Origin: Sapria himalayana
Lineage: Eukaryota > Streptophyta > Magnoliopsida > Malpighiales > Rafflesiaceae
Length of the DNA: 64,000 bases
Assembly: GCA_029783825.1 (NCBI GenBank)
Contig: JAREIK010002964.1
Coordinates: 1,053,291-1,117,290, forward strand
Direction: 5' to 3'
Shown: positions 46,489 through 58,430 of the stretch, piece by piece
Layout: the number at the start of each line of letters is the position of its first letter
Numbering within the stretch: position 1 is the first letter of the stretch
Notes under the pieces: model-generated
Database searches by the model: none
Told to the model about the DNA's origin: nothing
The model's input: the letters and a program-made list of their open reading frames with translations, nothing else
Translations under genes and position numbers: made by a program

Positions 46489-47065
46489 TAGAGGTGTCAA
46501 CCGAGCCTAGTGATCCAGGCATAGCCTGCAACATGGTCGAGTTTAGTTGTGCCTGGTCCGGCATGGCACGATCCAAAATCATGCCTCATCCTGGGTCATG
46601 CAGCACCATGGCCTGGTTTGTGGTGTGTTGGGCAGCCCCAAATCATGCCTCATAGTAGGCTAGGCACAACCCATGTGCCTAGCCCAGAGGACTCGATCCA
46701 CCAGCCTAGCTACCCGTAGAGCCAGGACAGACTAAGCTCCAAGGGTCAAAATCATCGTGTGATCGCCAATGAGATGAGTTATAAGTTTAAAAAAAATATA
46801 GCCATTTAAGTCGAATCTTGCTTATGTGGCCAATTACAATCGATCGACCACATAAGCTGGCCCATTGGCTGACCCAGCATGGCACAACCCGACAAGGCAT
46901 TACACTCCACCATGCCATCATGTCGTGCTGAGCCAACTAGATTATTCCCATATCATGCTGGGCCAAATAGATTATTCACAAGTCGTGCCAAGCACGACAC
47001 GATGGCTTGATCGTGCCTAGCAAAATAGGTTGTGCTGGCATGGCATGGCCCATTTGATACCTTTA
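46489..47065. mobile_element. Short non-autonomous hAT K inside hAT H
   Basis: 577 bp. Left end TAGAGGTGTCAACCGAG, right end (reverse-complemented) TAAAGGTATCAAATGGG. GC-rich with GGCATGGCACGA and CGTGCCAAGCACGACACG words. The target duplication is not clear. It splits the transposase between 46488 and 47066. Confidence 0.75.
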
Positions 47066-48406
47066 GCTTCATTTGTATACATTCTCACCATTTGTATTGC
47101 ACTCAAGTGCATATGCCATATTAATAGTATGTTTAACAAGTTTTAATGTCACCCTATATTTAGTGTCATCGTCGTTAAGATGAAAACTAAATATTTAAAG
47201 TGCCGATCTACAATTTTATCTCTTTATTGTCTAACTACCTGTATAAATCTTAAGATTAGGATAAAAGGAGTAGAAAATATTTTGACATACATATCCACAT
47301 GCATGAACCACGACGACCAACCTAACGGATTCATTCATAAAAAATTAACCAACTTATTTACATATTACGACACTAGATATGGAAATAATTATAGTCAAAC
47401 TCCAAGTACGGACATGAATGTCATTTTGAAAATGATGACTTCTTCATTCATAAATATCATATTCAAATATTAGCAAACTATCTCAGTATTTAGATACTGA
47501 TTATTGTTCAATCCTATTACATAATAATAATAATAATCTTAATATTTTACTACGGTAAAAATCTTATGAATCAACCTATCCAATATTTTCTAAGATAACA
47601 TGAAATCTATTGACTCATACGATATCTAACATAACATTAAAGTATGTTTTTTTATTGTAACAAATATTATATTAAATAGAATATCAAGATTGCGGTCAGA
47701 TATTATTAAAGTATTTACATGCATGAAAAACTAAGAAAATTTGAGATTGAACATTTAGGATAGAATAGTTCCAGAAGCACAAGAGTTATTGATAAATTAT
47801 GACTCATGAAACTTGATAAAATATTAAGACCACCACTAATGATACCATCAAACAATTACATGATAAAGATTATGTGCATTTAAACACCGATTTGCATTGA
47901 GATTGATTGTTATTTATTGATGTTGTGCAATATATTTATTTTATGATTATTATTTTAGTACGATACAATTTGATTTTGATATTATGATTACAATTTATGA
48001 TTATTATTTTTTTGTAATTATTGTTAATTATTATTTAGCATCTTCATTTTATAATTGTCTCTTGAACCTTAATTTGAAATAAAATTTGTATTTCATTTTT
48101 TATTTTACTTTGAGTGTAAAAATTATAATTTATGTTTATAATTAAATATTTTTAGTCTTTAAGTTATACTTATATTTTGTTAATGTTATGTTTGATGTGT
48201 TGTACATGTAATTAGTTTTTTTTATTAATTTATTTATTTTGAATTTTTTTTTATATGTCTATGATGATTGGTTGTTAGTGTGTGATGGCGGTGGAGGTGC
48301 CGATGGCGGTGGCGGTGGCGGTGGCAGTGCTAGGCCAATGGCGGGTGGCTAGTGGACGGTGTTTGTTGTGGCGCTGCCCACAAAACCAACATGATCTAGC
48401 ATGATC
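47051..48406 (+). repeat. Tandem unit 1 of hAT H (transposase C-terminal half)
   Basis: 1356 bp, starting CATTTGATACCTTTAGCTTC (the right end of hAT K) and covering the DUF4413-like part (CLTTCINLKIRIKGVENILTY equivalent, 47225-47290), the hATC part to about 47830, the 3' AT-rich zone, a GGTGGC-rich stretch (48283-48360) and CACAAAACCAACATGATC. Stops in the coding part. Confidence 0.85.
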
Positions 48407-50225
48407 CATTTGATACCTTTAGCTTCATTTGTGTATACTTCATCATTTGCATTACATTCAAGTGCATATGTTATATTAATAGTATATTTAGCAAGTTTAG
48501 ATATTACCCTCTACTTAGTGTCATAGTCGTTAAGATGAAAACTATAATATTTAAAATATTAATTCATCATTCTATCTTTTTATTGTCTAACTACTTACAT
48601 GAATCTTAGGATTGAGGTAGAAAGAGTAGAAAATATTTTGAAATACATATCAACATGTATGAACTAAGACCACCAACATAAATGATTCATTCATATAAAA
48701 TTAACCAACTTATTTACATACTACAACATTAAATATGATAGTAGTTATAGTCAAACTTCAAGTACGGACATGAATATCATATTTAAAGATAATGACGTCT
48801 CTATTTAATTAGCAAAAAAGAAATGATTGGGTAGTTTATCGAATATGAGTAAGGGTGTCAAATAGGCTGTGTTGGATTAAACGATTACGGGTTAAACAGG
48901 TGACGAGTGAAAAATATGTAAACTCGTACATGACAAATTTAATAAACGGATAAAAAATCAAAACACGAACATGAACCATTTAATAAATAGGTAACACGAT
49001 ACAACTCATTTAACATGTCTAATTTTAACGGATTGAATTGTGTTGGGTCAGGCTAACACATAAACCAATCATTTGACCCATTTACCTGTTCGTCACACGT
49101 TTGACCTATTTAACATGGTAAACCACCCGTTTAACTATTTACTCATTTATTTAAATGAGTAAACATGTATTAAACAAGTTAGCATGTCTCACCTGAACAC
49201 GACCTATTTATTAAACATGTTAAACAGGTTGACTCATCCATTTAGGTCTCATCCAAATCCGTATAATCAGTGATTAATCGTGTCGATTAATCATGTCGTG
49301 TGACAGGCCTATATATGAGCAAATTATCTTAATACTTAGATATTAATTATTGTTCGATCCTATCACATAATGATAACAAGAACTTTAATATTTTAATACG
49401 ATAAAAATATTATGAATCTACCTATCATATATTTTCTAAGAAGACACGGAATCTACTGACTCATATAATATTTAACATAACATTAAAGTATATTTTTTTA
49501 TTGTAGTAAATATCATTTTAAATAGGATATCAAGATTGCATTCAGATATTATTAAGATACTTGCATGCATAAAAGACTAAGAAGATTCGAGATTGAATAT
49601 TCATGATTAAATATTACCGGGAGCACAAGAGTTACTAACAAATTATAACTCATGGAACTTGAAAAAATATTAAAACTACCACTAATGATACCATCAAATA
49701 ATTACATGATAAAGATTATGTGCATATAAACACCAATTTGCATTGAGATTGATTGTTGTTTATTGATGTTATGCAATATATTTATTTTATGATTATCATT
49801 TTAGTACGATACGATTTGATTTTGATATAATAATTACAATTTATGATTATATTTTTTTTGTGATTATTATTAATTATCATTTAGCATCTTCATTTATGAT
49901 TGTCTCTTGAGCCTTAATTTGAAATAAAATTTGTATTTCTTTTTTTACTTAACTTTGAGTGTAAAAATTATAATTTATGTTTATAATTATATATTTTTAG
50001 TCTTTAAGCTATACTTATAATTCGTTAATGTTATGTTTGATGTGTTATACATTTAATTAGTTTTTTTTTATTTATTTATTTATTTTACATTTTTTATTAT
50101 ATTTCTATGATGGTTGGTAGTTGGTGTGTGGTAGAGGTGGCGGTGGCCGATGGCCCGTGGCCCATGGCAAGTGGATGGTGTTTGTGGTAGCACTGCCCAC
50201 AAAACCAACATGATCTAGCATGATC
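48407..50225 (+). repeat. Tandem unit 2 of hAT H, carrying a MITE
   Basis: Same start and end phrases as unit 1. 1819 bp, or 1349 bp without the MITE (48851-49312) and its duplicated 8 bp. The coding part is more decayed than in unit 3. Confidence 0.85.
48851..49312. mobile_element. GGGTTAAACGG-type MITE, copy in hAT H unit 2
   Basis: 462 bp. Ends AAGGGTGTCAAATAGG and (reverse-complemented) ATAGGCCTGTCACACG. Flanks ATATGAGT (48843-48850) and ATATGAGC (49313-49320), 7/8. Inside are repeated GTTTAAC, CCCGTTTAAC and AATAAACG words. The same family, opposite orientation, is at 54995-55473. Units 1 and 3 lack it, so it arrived after the triplication or was lost by none of the others. Confidence 0.9.
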
Positions 50226-51545
50226 CATTTGATACCTTTAGCTATATTTGTGTACACTTTCATCATTTGCATTGCATTCAAGTGCATATGTCATATTAAT
50301 AGTATATTTTACAAGCTTATATTTCATCCTATATTTAGTGTCATAGCCATTGAGATGAAAACTAAATATTTAAAGTACCGGTCCATTATTTTATCTCTTT
50401 ATTGTCTAACTACCTGCATGAATCTTAAGATTGAGGTAAAAGGAATAGAAATCATTATGACATACATATTTACATGCATGAACCAAGACCACCAACCTGA
50501 AGGATTCATTCATAAAAACTTAATCGACTTATTTATATACTACGACACTATATATGATAGTAGTTATAGTCAAACTCCAAGTACGGATATGAATATCATA
50601 TTTGAAGATAATGACTTCTCTATTTAATTAGCGAAAAAGAAATGATGAGATAATTTGTCGAATATGAGCAAGCTATCTCAGTACTTAGATACTGATTATT
50701 GTTCAATCATCTTATATAATGATAACATAAACCTTAATATTTTACTACGATAAAAATCATATGAATCTGCCAATCACATATTTTCTAAAATAACACGGAA
50801 TCTACTAGCTCATATGATATCTAACATAACATTAAAGTATATTTTTTCTATTGTAGCAAATATCATTTCAAATAGGATATCAAGATCGCGTTCAGATAAT
50901 ATTAAGATACTTACATGCATAAAAGACTAAGAAGATTCGAGATTGAATATTCATGATAAAATATTACTGGGAGCACAAGAGTTACTGACAGATTTAACTC
51001 ATGAAACTTGAAAAGATATTAAGAGCACCCCACTAACGATACCATTAAATAATTACATGATAAAGATTATGTGCATATAAACACCAATTTACATTGGGAT
51101 TGATAGTTGTTTATTGATATTGTGCAACATATTTATTTTATGATTATTATTTTTGTATGATACGATTTGATTTTGATATTATGATTATAATTTATGATTA
51201 TATTTTTTTGTGATTATTGTTAATTATTATTTAGCATCATCATTTATGATTGTCTCTTGAACCTTAATTTGAAATAAAATTTGTATTTCTTTTTTTACTT
51301 TTTTTTTATGTAAAAATTATAATTTATGTTTATAATTATATATTTTTAGGCTTTAAGTTATACTTATATTTCGTTAATGTTATGTTTGATGTGTTGTACA
51401 TATAATTAGTTTTTTTATTTATTTATTTTAAATTTTTTATTATATTTCTATGATGATTGATCGTTGATGTGTGGTGGTGGTGGATAATGGCTGGTGGCTG
51501 GTGTCTGGTGGCTGGTGTTTGTAGTGGCGCTGCTCACAAAACCAG
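50226..51545 (+). repeat. Tandem unit 3 of hAT H
   Basis: About 1320 bp, the least decayed: an open stretch 50220-50627 covers the DUF4413-like part (FVYTFIICIAFKCICHINS, CLTTCMNLKIEVKGIEIIMT, GFIHKNLIDLFIYYD). It ends at CACAAAACCAGCATGATCC, after which the true right end of hAT H follows to 51762. Confidence 0.85.
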
Positions 51546-51762
51546 CATGATCCAACATAAACTGAGATGACCAACATGGTAGGAACGAGTCTACCCAGTT
51601 ATGTGTCGATCGTGTAATGCTAGGTTGGGCAAACTAGCAACCATGTCATGTCAAGCACTACATTACTCCCATGTCAGGTTGTTCCCAACACGGCATAGTG
51701 ACCCAGCTGGACCACCCAAAAATGAGTAGTGCCAACACAGCACAACTCATTTGACACCTCTA

Positions 51763-52925
51763 GAAGGGATAGAAAAAATATACTCAATTCTCGATTTCAT
51801 AGATTTTGTTATACTCTTAATTTATTCTTTCTTTTATTTATTTTATTACTTATATTAATGATACTAGGATATTCATGTTTTCTTTTAATATATTATCTTA
51901 TCTAGAATAACACAATGTCAAGATAAAAGAGATGGATATCATCCAATCTATTAAAACTTAGGAACAAATACCATAATTTATGAGAATATCTATTATTATT
52001 TGCAAGTAACTATTAAGACAAGTCGAGGTTAAAAAATAAATTATTCTAAACTAAGACTTATAGCAAAAAAATTCATCTTATATTTGACATGAACTACAAG
52101 AACATTTACTCTCTAGTGATTAAAATCAGTATAAATTCTTATTTCTTTTGTAATAACTCTAAGTTAAAGGATACAACAATTATACCTAAAGAATGCATTT
52201 CTTCAAAATAACCTTAAGAAGATGTACATTGAGCAACCATATGAGTTTCAAGTAACAAAATCAAATATAGTTTGCATTTCTTGAAATAGTCACAGAAAAT
52301 GTGATTTATGAGATTTTCATAGATAACCACTCATTTTATTAGAGAAGTGTGTTATTTTTTTTTTATAGAAATATCCTTATAGAATGATAATTTTGATGAT
52401 TGTCTATTTTGATAATATTTTAATTATGAGAGATAATGAGTTAGAGATCACTCAACTTACTAAATACTTATAGGCACAATTTCAAACGAAAAACCTCAAG
52501 ACACTTAAATAGTTTTTTGGCATAAAAGTATTTTATTCTATAAAAAAAAATTATTTTGTCATAGAAAAAATGTACATTTGATACTCTTCAAGAGATTGAA
52601 TCAATTGGATTATACTTCAATAAATACTCATATATGATTCAAATATTAATTTCATTTATAATACGACATCTTCAATTAATTCTACTATTTATAAAAAAAT
52701 ATTATAAGTTAATTATCTAACTAATGTCAAATTAAATATAGGATATAGCATTGCACTGTCAGCTCCAATAGGTATTTTAGAAGCAAACTAAATACTTAGA
52801 AATGAATTATTTCTTCTTACGAAAGAAAAATCAGTATTAGGCCAATATTATAATACATATTTAGATGATAAAACAGTCAACAGATAGCTTCACAAATGAC
52901 TAGTAGACTTCACCTTACCTTAGTA
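51763..52925 (+). pseudogene. Copia I reverse transcriptase remnant
   Basis: Starts with the YTQFSISQI..RFC-type pre-RT block that is also at 34780. Next come IRPRG.K.NYSKLRLIAKKFILYLT (usual DGS..YKARLVAKGFTQ), a KNAFL-equivalent (RMHFFKITLRRCTL) near 52190, a YVDD-region remnant near 52400-52440, then DELEITQL.KYL.AQFQTK.LKTLKYFFGIKV (52438-52530) and LSQKKCTFDTLQEIESIGL (52552-52607). Stops and frameshifts throughout. Confidence 0.7.
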
Positions 52926-53065
52926 TACACAAAATAATATATATGTATATGTGTATATATATATATAAATATATATATTGTATATAAATTTCATACTTAT
53001 ATATTTATACAAAATGTATATAAATTATAAATATGTAATATATAAATTATTTTGTATATAAATTT
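52926..53065. repeat. AT-rich low-complexity tract
   Basis: TATATAAATTT and TATGTATA words in imperfect repetition; no other content. Confidence 0.8.
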
Positions 53066-53074
53066 ATGCAGAAT

Positions 53075-53240
53075 GTGATGGAGCACTCATCATGGTGGAA
53101 CACTTGTCGCAGAAGAGGATAAATTGTGAATAAGAAAAATACGACAATGACATACCTAGAGATAAAGAGGTGGAGCACTCATCACTAGAGAAGGTATAGT
53201 CATAACCTAAGGTGGAGCACACATCACTAGAGATAAAGAG
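53075..53240. repeat. Short direct repeats of GGTGGAGCACTCATCACTAG
   Basis: Copies at about 53169 and 53211 (42 bp apart, with AGAGATAAAGAGG phrases alternating) and a looser one at 53077. Lies between two Copia remnants of opposite orientation. Confidence 0.75.
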
Positions 53241-53399
53241 GTTTTAGAAGTTTTTTAGTTAATATTCATGGTCACATAAGTTCACATAAAGCATACATCT
53301 TTTCTATTGGAACAAAGAACAAGTAAAATGTGGCTAAGTGATATGCCACTAGAAATGGCATGCATTTTTTGGAAGAACAATTTATTTTAGATGACACAA

Positions 53400-54397
53400 G
53401 GCATTTGATCAAAATGCCTTGAGGTGTACCTCACATACACCATTAAAAAATATGGATCCAAAAACTCTTTCTATGCTCAAAAATTAGGTGATTACATCAC
53501 ATACACATCATCATCAAGATTACAAAGAAGATAAACATTCTTCACATCTAACTAATATATCATTTATTTGTATAAAACTGCAAGAGATGGGTATCTGAAT
53601 GAAAATCATTTTGGATAATAAAGAATAAGTATCTTGGATAATCAACACTAAAAATAATAATAAATCTTTTCATAATATATATCAACTTTATACAATTTAT
53701 CTTATCATCATAATCAATCTTTACAATAAATACTCATATAATCAATAAAAAATTTTATTGAAAATTGAGATAATAATTCTCAAATTTTATTACAGTGATA
53801 ATCATTTTTATCACTTTCAATATAGTTTGGTACCATCCAGAATAAAATAATACATTTGAATAAGAAATGAATAACTTTATACTATCAAGAAAAATAATAC
53901 AAAAAATAAAAGAATGAAAATTATAATATAATAAATCTTATAAAATAGACTGTTAAATATAACATATTTATTTTTTTCCAAAGATTAATCAAGAGGTAAA
54001 GACTAGAATAATCAATTGCAAGATCTTCTTACTTCATAGAAGTCTTTTTTTAATTTTGAATAAGCTGTGAAAATTCTCTTCTCTTAGAATAAACAGAAAG
54101 ATCTTAGTGGTCAAGTTTCACATCTCTGAACTCATTTAGAGTATGGACTAAAATAGACTCGTGAGTTACTATCTTATCTAAACTATGAAAAAGTTTATTT
54201 TCTAATGAAACATCCATCTCTCCATTAAAATCAAAATCTACATGTTATTTACATGATACACATGATGATTCTAAAAGAAAACTATAATAATGTAATCTAA
54301 TAAATTCAAAATTAATTAAATGATGATCATCTCTCCTAATTGGAGGCTTGAGAATGACTTAAAAAAAGCAAGGGAGGATAAAAGACATAATTAAAAG
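53400..54397 (-). pseudogene. Copia RT N-terminal remnant
   Basis: Minus strand: LDVKNVYLLCNLDDDVYVM (53558-53500, usual LDVKNAFLHGDLEEEVYM) preceded by DTYSLLSKMIFIQIPIS (53655-53605, usual DTFSPVAKMTTVRTLIS). Upstream pieces reach about 53960. From there to 54397 only faint linker sequence is seen. The integrase part of the same element continues at 55664 beyond the inserted hAT. Confidence 0.65.
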
Positions 54398-55655
54398 TAA
54401 AGGTGTCTATCAGACCAATGGCTAAGGTACAACCTACAACACAGCATGATTTAATCGTGCCTAGTACTGGACAATGTCAGACCGTGGTGTAGCTCATGTT
54501 GTACTGGGATGGTACAAGTTATTCCTCATGTTGGATGACACGACCCACGTGCCTGGCATAGTCCATCGACTTGACGACCCAGGATCAAGCACAAATGAGT
54601 CTTGGGTCTCGAGTCATGGGTTTAGCCTTGTCGGAAGATTGCCTTACATAATGGTTTTTTAAAAAAATATCTACGTAAGTTAGAATCTGCTTACATGGCC
54701 AATCACAATTGGGCAATCTCCCCTACCCTGCCGGTTGCATTTTTACATAATGAACTCCGAAAGGAATAAAGACAGGCACTACCTGATATATTTAAAAAAA
54801 AAATTAACAATGTTACAGTAGCCATCAAATTACATCTGATGGCTACTACCCATAATCTGATGACTATCATAATTCTAGCCAATTATAATTAAAAAAATCA
54901 AAAAAGAGAATTAAAAAATAATGTTTAAATATTTTTTAATTTTCTTTTTCTCTATAAATAGAAAAAAAAGTGAACCGGTTTGTGCTGACATGAATAGGCC
55001 TATCAAAATTCAACATGACATGATTAAACCGACACGATTAACCACTGATTAAATGGGTTTGGGTGAGACCTAAATAGGTTCGGGTGATAAACGAGTCAAC
55101 TCGTTTAACACGTTTAATAAATGAGTCAAGTTCAGATAAAATATACTAACTCATTTATAACTCGTTTACCTGTTTAAGTAAATGAAAAAATGGTTAAACG
55201 GGTAGTTTACCGTATTAATTAGATCAAACGTGTGGTAAACAGGTAAATAGATCAAATGAGTAATTTATCGTGTTAACTCACCTCAACCCAACCCATTAAA
55301 ATTAGATGTATTCAATGAGTCGTGTCGTATTACTCGATTATTAAATGGTTCGTATTCATGTTTTGATTTTTTACTCGTTTATTCAACGTGTCGTATACAG
55401 GTTTACATATTTTTCACCCATCACCGATTTAACCCATAACCGTTTAACCCAATCCACCCATTTGATACCCCTAGACATGAACCATCCCGACCTACTTATG
55501 GGCTGGCATGGCATAGTACTTTGTATGCCAGTAGTATCATGTCATGCTGCCATTCTAGTTCCCGTGTCATGCTCAGCACAACAATGTGGCATGGTCATGC
55601 TACACTTAAATGAGTCCTGCCAAAATGGTACGGCACGACTTGTTTGATACCTATA
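54398..55655. mobile_element. Non-autonomous hAT with nested MITE
   Basis: 1258 bp. Left end TAAAGGTGTCTATCAG, right end (reverse-complemented) TATAGGTATCAAACAAG. Flanks ATTAAAAG (54390-54397) and TGTAAAAG (55656-55663), six consecutive bases identical. GC-rich ends with CGTGCC/GGCACG words, no transposase. A MITE lies inside (54995-55473). Confidence 0.8.
54995..55473. mobile_element. GGGTTAAACGG-type MITE with perfect target duplication
   Basis: 479 bp. Ends TAGGCCTATCAA and (reverse-complemented) TAGGGGTATCAA. Flanked by exact GACATGAA at 54987-54994 and 55474-55481. Full of ACTCGTTTA, GTTTAACC and CCGTTTAACCC words, the widespread plant hAT-MITE type. It is inverted relative to 48851-49312. 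Confidence 0.95.
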
Positions 55656-55663
55656 TGTAAAAG

Positions 55664-56500
55664 TAAAACATTGAAACCTGATATAGAATTAACTTCTTAA
55701 AAAATATGTCATGCTTATAAAAAATAACATTGATACTTGCTAATACTCTATCACATTACAATAACATGTATACTTTTTTAAGTAATAGAATAACCAAAAA
55801 ATTGATACTTTATTATCTTGGGTATCATCTCATCACGTCCTAGAAAAAAATTATGAACAAAATATATATTCCCAAAAATATTAAAAGTAGAATTAAATAA
55901 TTTTTTTCTAAAATATTATTGATTGTATCCAGTGAAAATTACATCTCCTCAAAATATTTTAAAATAATTCAATCATAAAGAATCATTTTAGTCATCTCAA
56001 CTAAATACATACTTTCTTTTCTACAATTTTATTTTGTAAGGATGTACTAACACAAAAAATCTAATAAATAATATTAAAATTAATATAATAAATAAAAAAA
56101 TTAGACATATACTCAAAAGCATTATAATTTCATTTTAATTTTAAAATTTTTATTAAATTATTTTGAAATTTTCTTATAAAATAGCTAATGACTAAACTCA
56201 TCTCACCTAAAATATTTTAGAATCTTTCAATAATAAAGAAATATTTGTTATCTCAACTAAAAATTTATTTTTATCTTTCTATAACTATATTTTGTGGGGA
56301 TGCACTGGCACATGGAGTCTAGTGAATGATATCACAATCAATACCATAAATTCAAAAACTAATAGATTCATTAAAGAAAGAATTATGCTCACAATGTACT
56401 TTGGATGTGTCATGTGGTCAAGGGGATCATGTATGAACTCTCTTTTATCATTATCCTTTACTATGATAATCAGACAATAAGACAATCTTCAATTTAAAAT
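55664..56500 (-). pseudogene. Copia integrase C-terminal remnant
   Basis: Minus strand: TSLQNKIVEKK near 56030 (usual TPQQNGVAERK) and, at about 55855-55800, IPKIIKYQFFGYSIT (usual DPKALKCVFLGYSPT). A SKYQCYFL.A run (usual SADVTFFE) follows. A second copy of the upstream block may be present at 56285-56200, since ARLHVPVHPHKI and a KDNDKREFIHD frame precede another SVEVTN-type run. Continues as RT at 53960 beyond the inserted hAT. Confidence 0.55.
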
Positions 56501-57569
56501 TTCATTAGTAAACGAAACACAAAAATAAATTAATTTTTCCTAAGAAAACAAATTCAAGATAAAATAATTATCACATAATACATTCAAACGGTAAGATAAC
56601 CAAATAACATATTCATAAATAGCTTGAACAGGTCTCAACTTATATTTATTTTCTTTAAGCTTAGAATTGTGAGCTTGTACATACTAACTTGATGAGAGGT
56701 GTTATAGTTTTTGTATGATTTTATTTGTGTATTTTATATTTTTAATAAGAACACAACTTATTGGTTGTCTCGATCATTTTTGACTATTATATAATAATAT
56801 TTGATATATACATATTATAAGTATTATTACATTTATTTTTTAATAAAATTTTATAATAGTTTAAACTTTTCTTTTGATTATATTTTTTTGTATCAAATTT
56901 TTATCATAATTGATTTTAAGTCAACTGATTTTAAGTCAATTGATTTTTATCATAGTTTATTATAATTTTTATTTCTTATTTTGATTTGTGTGTATGATCT
57001 GTAGAATAGACAAATGACTTCCAAGTGAAATGAGCAAAGTAAATTATATATATTTTTCTTTACCCACAAAAATCACTTTAAATGATTAGTTGTCATTGAT
57101 CTACTGATTACATACTCTTACCTTGGACATTCAAAAAAAAAAGCTAAAGATTTTCCAATCAAACATCAATGAGATAATTTCTATTAAGTGTGAGATATCA
57201 ATACCATTTAGGAAAATATACTAGATCTTCCTATTTTAAAACGTTATGAGAGTGTTAACATATTCATTTCATCTAATTTATCTAGATATTTGAGGAACCT
57301 ATAGAATGATCATCCATAATGACCTAAAATATTTTATTATTTTTATTAATAATTATACTACATATATATAAATATTAGTTTTTAAAAAAAACACATATTT
57401 TATATATATTTATCAAATTTTATAAAAAAATAAATATTCAATTTAATTGTAAATTTAAAATATTGAAAAATAAGAAAGCTTTAAAATATATTTTTTAATT
57501 ATTTTCTTATTTTATTAAATAGTATGGAATAACTCATCGTACATAAAAATGATACTAGATGAAAACTTA
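56501..57569. other. Unassigned AT-rich sequence
   Basis: No firm motif. 56990-57060 shares phrases with 5985-6040, so it is repetitive. Poly-A at 57133-57141. Confidence 0.25.
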
Positions 57570-57969
57570 CTAATCACCTAAATAACATATTTTATTCTCT
57601 CGAGTCATATCACATATCAACTTTTTTATACATAAAAAATATTTTTTTACCTTCTATCCAATATTTTATGAATATACTTATTTTATTTAAAATCTCTTAC
57701 TAGATATAAAAAAAATTACTGCTCAAAATATCAAATGAAATTCTTTAAGTATTCTAGTACTCATAAGAGATACAATGTACTCACCAAAAACCAAAATAAT
57801 CATAAAAGCATGAATATGATTATTTAAAGACAAATTCATTTTCAAGGACTCAATCCAAGCAAAAATATCTTTAGACACTATAGTAATATGATCATTCACT
57901 TATCCAAGTATTCCACCTTAAAAAATTATAGTTCCTCTTACTCATGCCCTTGCAAATGATACTTCTATT
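57570..57969 (+). pseudogene. Copia M integrase C-terminal fragment
   Basis: Decayed block in the position of PPRVFGCTCFV..DKL.P.ALKC.FLGYS (57610-57790). The element is cut at 57969 by hAT L and continues at 61575. Ends with the left target duplication CTTCTATT (57962-57969). Confidence 0.45.
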
Positions 57970-58430
57970 TAAAAATGTCAAACAGGTAGGGCCGGGTTCA
58001 GGTCCAGTTCGAGCCGTTTGAAAAATTTTTAATCCAGAATTTAAATATATTAAAAAAATTAAATTATAATTATTTCATATTGAAATAGTTAAATTAAAAT
58101 AAATAATTAATTATTTAATTTTTAATTTATTAAATTAAATAAAACATAAACAACTAAAATTTAAAAACTAACAATGTTTGAATTAATAAAACTAAAATAT
58201 TAATACAAATAATAAAAAATATAAGTATTTAAATCAAGCCTCAAAATAAAATAATAAAAACAAAAATAATAACAATCTAAAAAAGATAAATGAAAATAAT
58301 AAATATCATCAACATATGATCAATGATAATATCAGTATCAGTGTATCAATAGCAGTATGCCAAAAGTAGTAAGTAAGCTCATTCGTTCATCTAAATCATC
58401 AATATCTCAATCTCATTCTCATATCAGTCA

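Larger units (their letters stand above)
44232..51762 (+). mobile_element. hAT element H with internal tandem triplication
   Basis: 7531 bp. Left end TAGAAATGTCAAGTAGG, right end (reverse-complemented) TAGAGGTGTCAAATGAG. Flanks GAAGAGAT (44224-44231) and GAAGGGAT (51763-51770), 7 of 8. About twice the length of the other copies because of an inserted short hAT (46489-47065), a MITE (48851-49312) and a threefold repeat of the transposase C-terminal half (47051-51545). Confidence 0.85.
41640..52920 (+). mobile_element. Copia element I (plus strand), split by hAT H
   Basis: Pol order is protease/pre-integrase and integrase (41640-42480), integrase C-terminal block in three tandem copies (42480-44106), hAT H insertion (44232-51762), then RT (51763-52920). 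The target duplication of hAT H (GAAGAGAT/GAAGGGAT) supports rejoining the two halves. Neither LTR was defined. Confidence 0.7.

Noticed and set aside
48283..48360. GGTGGC-rich stretch as a glycine-rich protein gene or G-quadruplex regulator
   Set aside because: It is the same position in each hAT H tandem unit, with no frame continuing beyond it; simple-sequence drift in the 3' zone is enough.
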